A DNA stretch of 49,786 nucleotides from assembly GCF_011772445.1 (NCBI RefSeq), contig NZ_WVZN01000026.1, positions 240,247-290,032 of the forward strand, in the 5' to 3' direction. Below the pieces are notes generated by a model. It worked only from the letters and a program-made list of their open reading frames with translations. It had not been told where the DNA came from and searched no databases. A program made the translations under genes and the position numbers. The stretch comes from Hydrogenophaga sp. (GTDB lineage: Bacteria; Pseudomonadota; Gammaproteobacteria; Burkholderiales; Burkholderiaceae_C). Position 1 is the first letter of the stretch. Each line of letters begins with the position of its first letter. Shown here piece by piece: positions 1-6,541 of this stretch.

Positions 1-75
1 ACGACCTCGTTGGCACTCGGTCTGTGGGCGCGCCACCGCTTCTTCGGCTCGCGGACGCTGGGGTGCACTGCGTAG
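1..75 (+). CDS. possible 3' end of an upstream gene (partial)
   Basis: Frame 1 is open from the window edge to a TAG at 73-75 and encodes about 24 residues ending in a basic-hydrophobic tail (LWARHRFFGSRTLG). This could be the C-terminus of a gene lying outside the window, with its stop codon inside the palindromic element at 61-134. It is too short to assign to a family and could be chance. Confidence 0.3.
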   Translation, partial: TTSLALGLWARHRFFGSRTLGCTA

Positions 76-134
76 CGAAATAAAGGAGGAGGACGGCGCA
101 GCCGTCCGGGGGACATTCGCGGAGCAGTGCACCC
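61..134. repeat. nested palindromic intergenic element (REP-like)
   Basis: An 11-bp inverted repeat (GGGTGCACTGC at 61-71, its exact complement at 124-134) encloses a second perfect hairpin, GGACGGC-GCA-GCCGTCC, at 91-107. The nested design resembles the small extragenic palindromes scattered through Comamonadaceae genomes. A separate hairpin with a 9-bp stem, GGTGTTCGA/TCGAACACC, follows at 155-182. No T-run follows either, so a classical terminator is unlikely. Confidence 0.6.
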
Positions 135-193
135 AGTGGCCGCGAGCTTCGCGAGGTGTTCGAGCGAATCGCATCGAACACCAACAACACACG

Positions 194-796
194 TCAGCGA
201 TGCCCCACACCCGGGTCGATGAGCTGACCACGCAACAGGAACAACGGCGCCTTGTGGTACAGCTTGATGTCGTGGAACGGGTCGGTCAGGATCTTCGTCG
301 CCCACACCAGTCCCGTCTGGATGTCCTGCAGGAAAAACAGGTGAATGGTGCGGAACAGCAGCCCGCCGATGCCCAGCCCCAGCCACAGCGTGCCCACGTG
401 GCGGATGTAGCCCCAGTTGTCGTGGTGCGGCTCGAACAGCCCCAGCACCGCGGGATCGATCCACACCAGCACCGGCGCCAGCGCCCACAGGCTCATCAGC
501 ACCACCTTGCGGCGCAGGTTGTAGCCTACCTTGATCTCTTCCTTGTACTCGTGCGTCGCCTGGTTCACGTGGTCGTAACCCTTGGGCTCGAAAAAGAAGT
601 GCCCCGCCTGGCGCGAGGTCATCGACACCAGCCACGCGATCAGCGCCGAGATGATCGGATCGAACCACAGCATCACATACGCGACCACGAAGCTGATCGC
701 GCTGATCAGGTGCAGCGTCTGGTTGATGCGGCTGTGGTGGTAATAGCGGTGGTCGTCCCAGCGCTGGATTTCCAGGGTCTTGAAAAAGTCGTTCAA
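194..796 (-). CDS. Mpo1-like / DUF962-type multi-pass membrane protein
   Basis: The predicted 200-residue protein begins LNDFFKTLEIQRW. I chose a TTG start because a GGAG motif sits 7 nt upstream, whereas the longer reading frame (to 916) begins with low-complexity sequence unlike a protein N-terminus. It has an H-x3-N-x3-H motif (HSRINQTLH) followed by a hydrophobic helix and a second motif, GHFFFEPKG. This arrangement is typical of the Mpo1/DUF962 family, whose yeast member is an iron-dependent dioxygenase in 2-hydroxy fatty acid oxidation. At least three hydrophobic segments suggest an inner-membrane protein. It is divergent from the glycosyltransferase gene. The family match rests on motif memory, and the substrate is unknown. 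Confidence 0.6.
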   Translation of the reverse strand: MNDFFKTLEIQRWDDHRYYHHSRINQTLHLISAISFVVAYVMLWFDPIISALIAWLVSMTSRQAGHFFFEPKGYDHVNQATHEYKEEIKVGYNLRRKVVLMSLWALAPVLVWIDPAVLGLFEPHHDNWGYIRHVGTLWLGLGIGGLLFRTIHLFFLQDIQTGLVWATKILTDPFHDIKLYHKAPLFLLRGQLIDPGVGHR

Positions 797-968
797 GGCA
801 GACGCTCCATCGTCGAAGTGAAGGGAATCGGGCAGAAAACCCGCGCATGGTCGGACGGGTCTGTGAAATCGCGGTGACAGCAGCGCGCCGTCATCGGCGT
901 GGCACGGGCCTGTCACCGCGTCGTCGCTCTGTCATGAAACTGCCGCGAAGCGGCATGAGCATGCGCCC

Positions 969-2204
969 ATGAGCAGCTCGAACGCCGAACCCATCCTGGT
1001 CGAGGAATTTCCGGCGGCAAGGCCGTCGCTTCGGCTGTCCGTGGTGACGGAAACCTGGCCGCCCGAGATCAATGGCGTCGCGCTCACGCTCTCGCGGCTC
1101 GTGCAGGGCCTTTGCGCGCGCAACCATCAGGTGCAGTTGATTCGGCCGCGCCAGGCGCGCGAAGAGGCGGCCCGCCAGGACCCGGGCTTCCAGGAACTCC
1201 TGATGCGCGGCATGCCCATCCCGCGCTACCCCGACCTCAAGCTCGGCCTGCCAAGCAAGGGATCGCTGGTGCGCGCCTGGACGCTGCACCGGCCCGATCT
1301 CGTGCACATCGCGACCGAAGGTCCGCTGGGCTGGTCGGCCTTGCAAGCCGCGCGGCGCCTGCGCCTGCCCGTCACCTCCGACTTTCGCACCAACTTCCAC
1401 GCCTACAGCCGGCACTACGGTGTCGGCTGGCTCAAGACGCCCATCGTGGCCTACCTGCGCAAGTTCCACAACCTCACGCGCTGCACCATGGTGCCCACGC
1501 AAGGTCTGCGGGCGGAACTGCAAGCCATCGGGTTCCAGAACGTGCAGGTCGTCGCGCGCGGCGTGGACACGCAGCTCTTCAGCCCCGAGCGCCGCGACGA
1601 GGCCTTGCGCCAGTCATGGGGTGCCGGCCCCGATGCCCTGGTGATGGTGGCGGTGGGGCGCCTCGCGGCCGAAAAGAACCTGGAGGTGGTCATCCAGGCC
1701 TACGAAGCGATGCGCAGTGCGCGCGAGGACGTGCGCCTGGTCTTCGTGGGCGACGGCCCGATGCGGGCCGCGCTGCAGCAGCGATGTCCGGCCGCGCACT
1801 TCGCCGGCATGCGCCGTGGCGAAGACCTGGCCGCGCACTACGCCAGCGCCGATCTGTTCGTCTTCCCGAGCCTGACGGAGACCTTCGGCAACGTCACCAT
1901 CGAGGCGCTGGCCAGCGGCCTGCCGGTCCTCGCCTTCGACACCGCGGCGGCGGGTGATTGGGTGAGACCGGGACACAACGGCTGGCTCCTGCCGGTGGAC
2001 GACGCGCGGGGCCTGGCACAACAGGCGCTCGCGCTGGCCCGCGACCCTGCCCAGGTGCGCGCCGCCGCCGCCCATGCGCGCGCTCAGGTCGCGCAACTCG
2101 ACTGGCAACAGATCGCTCGCCAGGTGGAAGAAATCTTCTTGCGCACCGCCGGCTGGTCGAGCCCCGCGCCGGCCGCATCGCCGCAGACATCGCTTGCCGT
2201 CTGA
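969..2204 (+). CDS. GT4-family glycosyltransferase (GT-B fold)
   Basis: This 411-residue protein has the two Rossmann-like halves of a retaining GT-B enzyme. The N-terminal acceptor half starts at LRLSVVTETWPPEINGVA, where a glycine-bearing loop precedes the first helix. The C-terminal donor half has GRLAAEKN and the E-x7-E signature (Glu304 and Glu312 in TETFGNVTIEA). The opening motif resembles GDP-mannose-dependent alpha-mannosyltransferases and other lipid or polysaccharide glycosyltransferases, but the sugar and acceptor cannot be read from sequence. The first 20 residues are poorly conserved in type and the true start may be slightly downstream; no clear ribosome-binding site precedes the ATG. 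No signal peptide is visible, so it probably acts at the cytoplasmic membrane face. Confidence 0.85.
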   Translation: MSSSNAEPILVEEFPAARPSLRLSVVTETWPPEINGVALTLSRLVQGLCARNHQVQLIRPRQAREEAARQDPGFQELLMRGMPIPRYPDLKLGLPSKGSLVRAWTLHRPDLVHIATEGPLGWSALQAARRLRLPVTSDFRTNFHAYSRHYGVGWLKTPIVAYLRKFHNLTRCTMVPTQGLRAELQAIGFQNVQVVARGVDTQLFSPERRDEALRQSWGAGPDALVMVAVGRLAAEKNLEVVIQAYEAMRSAREDVRLVFVGDGPMRAALQQRCPAAHFAGMRRGEDLAAHYASADLFVFPSLTETFGNVTIEALASGLPVLAFDTAAAGDWVRPGHNGWLLPVDDARGLAQQALALARDPAQVRAAAAHARAQVAQLDWQQIARQVEEIFLRTAGWSSPAPAASPQTSLAV

Positions 2205-2246
2205 ACCGCGGCGGCGGGCGGGCACTGACACCGCCGCGTCACACCG

Positions 2247-2275
2247 GGTTCATGGCTTGGTCATCTCGCCTGCAT
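2247..2275 (+). promoter_or_regulatory. Pho-box-like triple repeat upstream of phoX-type gene
   Basis: Three 7-mers ending in CAT are spaced exactly 11 bp apart: GGTTCAT, TGGTCAT, CCTGCAT (2247, 2258, 2269). PhoB binds direct repeats of CTGTCAT with the same 11-bp period. Matches to the consensus are partial (4-5 of 7), so this is suggestive only. A PhoX gene downstream makes phosphate control sensible. A TATCCT hexamer at about 2300 could serve as -10. Confidence 0.35.
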
Positions 2276-2316
2276 AGCCTTGCGGGCTCCCACGTTCCCT
2301 ATCCTGGAATCATTCG

Positions 2317-4266
2317 ATGAAACACGAGATCGACAGCGAAGACCTGCCCACCAATACCAGCCACAACGAGCACTTCCAGGCGGTCGTGAACCGCGCGGTG
2401 AGCCGTCGCGGCTTTCTGCTCAAAACGGGTGTCGGCGCGGCCGCCGTGGGCTTCCTCTCGGCCGGCCTCACCGGCTGCGGCGGCGGTGGTGATGGTGGCG
2501 AGCCCGCCACCCCCGGCACGCCTGCGCCCACCCCGCCCGGCGAGCTGCTGGGCTTCACCGCCATTCCCACCGACACCGCCGATCGCGTCACCGTGGCACC
2601 CGGCTACACCGCCAGCGTGCTGGCCCCCTGGGGCACGCCGCTGTTCACCACCGGCCCGGGGTCGAACTGGGCGGGTGACGGCAGCGAAGACGCCGCTGCG
2701 CAGGCGCGCCAGATGGGCGACAACCACGATGGCATCCACTACTTCGCCATCGGCGGCAAGAGCGACGAAGGCCTGCTGGTGATGAACCACGAGTACACCA
2801 ATGTGCAGTACCTGTTCACCAACGGCATGGTCGACAGCCTGGACGACGCCAACAAGGACCTCAACGCGCACGGCGTGTCGGTGGTTCACATCAAGCGCAG
2901 CGGCGGCGCGTGGAGCATCGTGCGCGACTCGCTGTTCAACCGGCGCATCACGGGCAGCACGCTCATGCAACTGACCGGCCCCGCGGCCGGCGACGCCCTG
3001 CTGCAGACCTCGGCCGACCCGACCGGCACGGCGGTGTTCGGCACGCTCAACAACTGCGGCAACGGCTGGACGCCTTGGGGCACCTACCTCACCTGCGAAG
3101 AGAACTTCAACCAGTACTTCGGCACCACCAACACCGCCAACCCCGGCCAGTTGCGCGACGCCAACATGCTTCGCTATGGCCTTTCCGCTGGCACCACCGC
3201 GCGCCGCTACGAGACCTACCACGACCGCTTCGACTGGCAGAAGGAACCCAACGAATCCAACCGCTTCGGCTGGATCGTCGAGATCGATCCCTTCGATGCC
3301 TCTTCCACCCCGAAGAAGCGCACCGCCCTGGGCCGCATCAAGCACGAGAACGCCGCCTACGCCATCGCCGCCGATGGCCGTGTGGTGATCTACATGGGCG
3401 ACGACCAGGCCAACGACTACATCTACAAGTTCGTGACCAGTGGCCGCTACATCGCCGGCGATACCGTCAACAACCGCAACCTGCTGGACAGTGGCACCCT
3501 CTACGTGGCGCGCTTCAACGACGGCGCCGCCACGGGCGACATGATGGGTACCGGCGAATGGCTGCCCATGACCACGGCCAACCCCGCGCTGGCGGGCTTC
3601 GCTTCCCTGGCCGACATCCTGGTGCACACCCGCCAGGCCGCCGACGCCCTGGGCGCGACGCCGATGGACCGCCCCGAGTGGGTGACGGTGCATCCGCAGA
3701 CCAACGAGGTCTATGTGACGCTGACGAACAACTCGGGCCGCGCAGCCACCGACGACGCCAACCCCCGCCCGGCCAACATCTACGGGCAGATCGTCCGCTG
3801 GCGTGAGGCCGGCGGCGATGCCGCGGCGCTCACTTTCGAGTGGGACATCTTCGTGCTCGCCGGCAACCCCACCATCGCCCAGGTCAATCCACTGGATCTG
3901 GGCACGTCCAACGTGACCGTGGACAACACCTTCAACAGCCCGGACGGGCTGGGCTTTGACGGCGCGGGCCGCCTCTGGATCCAGACCGATGGCAACTACA
4001 GCAACGCGGGCCGCTACGCCAACCAGGGCAACAACCAGATGCTGTGCGCCAACCCGGTGACCCGGGAGATCCGCCGCTTCTTCGTCGGTCCGGTGGAGTG
4101 CGAGGTGACCGGCCTGACGTTCACACCGGATTCGAAGACCCTGTTCATCAACATCCAGCACCCGGGTGAAGGCGGCAACAGCCACTGGCCTGAAGGCGGC
4201 AGCGCATTGCCGCGCTCGGCCACCATCGTCATCACCAAGGACGATGGCGGTGTGATCGGGACCTGA
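2317..4266 (+). CDS. phoX: PhoX-family phosphatase, Tat-exported (DUF839)
   Basis: This 649-residue protein has an N-terminal twin-arginine motif (SRRGFLLK, residues 29-36), a hydrophobic stretch, and then LTGC at 51-54. LTGC fits a lipobox, so the mature protein may be a Tat-secreted lipoprotein tethered through Cys54, followed by a Gly/Pro-rich linker. The rest matches the PhoX/DUF839 beta-propeller family, calcium- and iron-dependent alkaline phosphatases that release phosphate from organic esters in the periplasm or outside the cell; blocks such as MNHEYTN, NCGNGWTPWGTYLTCEEN and GRIKHENAAY are typical. Other DUF839 proteins are annotated only as hypothetical, so enzyme activity is inferred. 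Possible phosphate-starvation control is described under the upstream repeats. Confidence 0.85.
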   Translation: MKHEIDSEDLPTNTSHNEHFQAVVNRAVSRRGFLLKTGVGAAAVGFLSAGLTGCGGGGDGGEPATPGTPAPTPPGELLGFTAIPTDTADRVTVAPGYTASVLAPWGTPLFTTGPGSNWAGDGSEDAAAQARQMGDNHDGIHYFAIGGKSDEGLLVMNHEYTNVQYLFTNGMVDSLDDANKDLNAHGVSVVHIKRSGGAWSIVRDSLFNRRITGSTLMQLTGPAAGDALLQTSADPTGTAVFGTLNNCGNGWTPWGTYLTCEENFNQYFGTTNTANPGQLRDANMLRYGLSAGTTARRYETYHDRFDWQKEPNESNRFGWIVEIDPFDASSTPKKRTALGRIKHENAAYAIAADGRVVIYMGDDQANDYIYKFVTSGRYIAGDTVNNRNLLDSGTLYVARFNDGAATGDMMGTGEWLPMTTANPALAGFASLADILVHTRQAADALGATPMDRPEWVTVHPQTNEVYVTLTNNSGRAATDDANPRPANIYGQIVRWREAGGDAAALTFEWDIFVLAGNPTIAQVNPLDLGTSNVTVDNTFNSPDGLGFDGAGRLWIQTDGNYSNAGRYANQGNNQMLCANPVTREIRRFFVGPVECEVTGLTFTPDSKTLFINIQHPGEGGNSHWPEGGSALPRSATIVITKDDGGVIGT

Positions 4267-4297
4267 TGGGCCGCGCGGGCGGCGCGCGCGGGGATCC

Positions 4298-5110
4298 TCA
4301 GAAGGGGTCCGCCGCGGAGGCCGGCTGGTCAGCGCCGTCCGCCCCATCGAACCGGAAGCTGTCGCGGAAGGTGAACCACAGCGAGGTGTGGAACATCGAG
4401 GCCATGAACAGCACGATCGGGTAGACCACGATCTGCATCACCTGAGGCCCGCCGACGATGGAGCCCAGCACGCCGAGCAAGAGGCCGGTGATGATGAACA
4501 CCCCCGCCCAGCCCAGGGTGAACAGCAGCATGGCGCCCTTGTTGTTCCAGCAGGCCACCAGGCTGAAGAAGAGGCTCTTGACCGGCGACACGCCGTGCCA
4601 GAACACCAGCGCCGGCGCGTGCCAGAAGGCCATGAGCACGGGCAGGTAGGCGAGCAGGGCCACGCCCATGCCGGGGCGGCCGATGGCCGCGCTCATCGCT
4701 TCGGGCGTGACCTCGGTGTTGTCGGCGATGGGGGCCGCCGCCGGCACGGCGCCGGCGAACAGCGCGGCGATGCCCATCACCAGGAACAGGCCCGCCGCGT
4801 ACAACGCGCCCAGCACCAGCATGTTGCGGGTGCGCGCGCTGCCGCCGCGAAAGGCGGTGATCAGCAGCGAGGGCATGGGAAAGCGCCCCTGCTCGGCCTC
4901 GCGCGTGGCGGCCATGAGGCCCAGTGTGGCCGCGGGCACCAGGGCCACCGCCACCGCCGTGCCCAGCACGGGCACGATGGACAGCACCGACACCAGGGCC
5001 ATGAACATGAAGAACAGGCCCGACATGGCCAGCGGCTGGCGCAGGAAGGTGCGCATGCCCCGCTTGACCCACTGCCAGCCGGTGCCGGCCTTGTTGATCT
5101 GAACCCTCAT
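4298..5110 (-). CDS. BPSS1780-family inner membrane protein
   Basis: Starting at MRVQINKAGTGWQWVKRG, the protein is 270 residues with about six hydrophobic segments and the Trp/Lys-rich N-terminus typical of the Burkholderiales BPSS1780-like membrane family, whose function is unknown. The ATG overlaps the thrB stop in an ATGA arrangement (5107-5110), which fixes the start and indicates translational coupling. Longer upstream in-frame sequence is the antisense-like tail of thrB and was discarded. The C-terminus is acidic and soluble (DGADGADQPASAADPF). Co-transcription with thrB does not by itself suggest a role in threonine synthesis. Confidence 0.85.
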   Translation of the reverse strand: MRVQINKAGTGWQWVKRGMRTFLRQPLAMSGLFFMFMALVSVLSIVPVLGTAVAVALVPAATLGLMAATREAEQGRFPMPSLLITAFRGGSARTRNMLVLGALYAAGLFLVMGIAALFAGAVPAAAPIADNTEVTPEAMSAAIGRPGMGVALLAYLPVLMAFWHAPALVFWHGVSPVKSLFFSLVACWNNKGAMLLFTLGWAGVFIITGLLLGVLGSIVGGPQVMQIVVYPIVLFMASMFHTSLWFTFRDSFRFDGADGADQPASAADPF

Positions 5111-6111
5111 GCCGCCACGGCCTCCGCGTCGGCCGGTACCGGTTCCGGGCGGGCATTCGGCAGGCGCGCGCGCAGCACGCGCTCGAAATGGCTGGGGTCG
5201 TGCGCCTGCAGCATGGCGGCCTCGCGCGGCAGATGCAGGTCCCACAGGCGCGAGAGCCAGAAGCGAAGCGCGCCCGCGCGCTGCATGGCAGGCAGCAGGC
5301 GGCGCTCGGCAGGGCTCAGCGGGCGCACGCTTTCATAGGCTTGCAGGAAGGCCCGCTCCAGCGCCGGGTCGGGCCGGCCGTCGGCCGCGCCGCCGTGGCG
5401 CACGCACCAGTCATTCAGGCACACGGCGATGTCGAACAGCCAGGTGTCCACGCCAGCGAAGTAGAAATCGAAGAAGCCGCTGACGGCGCCGTCCTCGAAC
5501 ATGACGTTGTCGCGGAACAGGTCGGCGTGGATGGGGCCGCGCGGCAGGGCCCGGTAGGCGCTGCTCTCGGCCACGTGGTTCTGATAGGCCAGCTCGGCGC
5601 GCAGCAGCGCCGCCTGCGACTCGTCGATGAAGGGCAGCACCACGGGCACGGTCTCGTTCCACCAGGCCAGGCCGCGCAGGTTGGGCTGGCGGCGGTCGAA
5701 GTCTCGGCCCACCAGGTGCAGGCGCGCCAGCAGCGCGCCCACCGCGGCGCAGTGCGCGGCCGTGGGCGAGAGCTCGCTGGCGCCACGCAGCTTGTCGACC
5801 ACGGCGGCGGGCTTGCCTTGCAGCGTGTGCAGGATCTCGCCCTTCGCGTCGGCCGCCGGCTCGGGCACGGGCACGCCGTGCGTGGCCAGGTGCTTCATCA
5901 GGTGCAGGTAGAAGGGCAACTGCTCGGCGCTCAGGCGCTCGAACACCGTGAGCACGTGCTCCAGGGTCTGGCCGTCGCGCTCGCTGGTGACGAAGTAGTT
6001 GGTGTTCTCGATGCCGCCCTGGATGCCGCGCAGCTCGGTGAGGGTGCCCAGGTTCAGTCGTTCGATGAGGGCGGCGGCGTCGGCGAACGGGACCTCGGTG
6101 TAGACGGCCAT
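5107..6111 (-). CDS. thrB: homoserine kinase ThrB (APH-fold type)
   Basis: This 334-residue cytoplasmic enzyme phosphorylates homoserine with ATP in threonine synthesis. It belongs to the aminoglycoside-phosphotransferase-like ThrB group common in beta- and gammaproteobacteria, not the GHMP type. Visible marks are the N-terminal MAVYTEVPFADAAALI and GIQGGIENTNYF nucleotide loop, the catalytic HADLFRDN around residue 194, and the metal-binding DFYFAG. The start at MAVYTEV (6111) matches the family; upstream in-frame residues are spurious. It lies just downstream of the DUF2782-like gene on the same strand and overlaps the next gene by 4 bp. The trio with divergent polA matches the arrangement I know from Pseudomonas. 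Confidence 0.93.
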   Translation of the reverse strand: MAVYTEVPFADAAALIERLNLGTLTELRGIQGGIENTNYFVTSERDGQTLEHVLTVFERLSAEQLPFYLHLMKHLATHGVPVPEPAADAKGEILHTLQGKPAAVVDKLRGASELSPTAAHCAAVGALLARLHLVGRDFDRRQPNLRGLAWWNETVPVVLPFIDESQAALLRAELAYQNHVAESSAYRALPRGPIHADLFRDNVMFEDGAVSGFFDFYFAGVDTWLFDIAVCLNDWCVRHGGAADGRPDPALERAFLQAYESVRPLSPAERRLLPAMQRAGALRFWLSRLWDLHLPREAAMLQAHDPSHFERVLRARLPNARPEPVPADAEAVAA

Positions 6112-6118
6112 GTCGGGG

Positions 6119-6442
6119 TTAGAAATCGAAGAGGCGCCAGCTGCTGCGGCCTGCATTGCCCGAGGGGCGCCCCGCGGTTTCACCCGGCGGGTTGGTGGCG
6201 CCGCGCGGCTGGATCTGGTAGGCCGGCGCGCCGTTCTTGGGTTGCACCTGGATGGATTGCGTCTGGCCGTCCACGCGCAGCTCGTCGATGCGGGTCAGCG
6301 CGTCCTCGTGCGTGATGCGCTCGATGCGGTCGCCCGGTGCGCGCTGCAGGGGCGCGGGGTCGGCCGGCGGCTGTTGGGCCAGGGCCGGCGCGGCCAGCGC
6401 GGCCAGCAGGGCGGCGCCGAAGAGGGAGGGGGTGGAGGCCAT
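6119..6442 (-). CDS. small periplasmic DUF2782-like protein
   Basis: This 107-residue protein begins with a clear signal peptide, MASTPSLFGAALLAALAAPALAQ, predicted to be cut after ALAQ. The mature part contains RIERITHEDALTRIDELRVDG and VQPKNGAPAYQIQP, a pattern I associate with DUF2782, a family usually encoded between thrB and polA. Its function is unknown. The ORF extends further upstream, but the signal peptide places the start at 6442. It is divergent from polA, with about 100 bp between the starts. Confidence 0.75.
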   Translation of the reverse strand: MASTPSLFGAALLAALAAPALAQQPPADPAPLQRAPGDRIERITHEDALTRIDELRVDGQTQSIQVQPKNGAPAYQIQPRGATNPPGETAGRPSGNAGRSSWRLFDF

Positions 6443-6527
6443 TCGCGCATTGTAGGCACCGGGGTGGCGGCGGCGCTGCCGCCGGGCCATGCCCGGTGTC
6501 GGCCGACGCCCCGGCCTCACGCCTTCC

Positions 6528-6535
6528 TACACAAT
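6528..6535 (+). promoter_or_regulatory. -10-like element abutting the polA start
   Basis: TACACAAT ends 6 nt before the polA ATG at 6542. It resembles the TACAAT elements before parE and the Rieske gene. If it is a real -10, transcription would start at or next to the ATG, giving a leaderless or nearly leaderless mRNA. No good -35 is visible. Confidence 0.3.
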
Positions 6536-6541
6536 GGCGGG

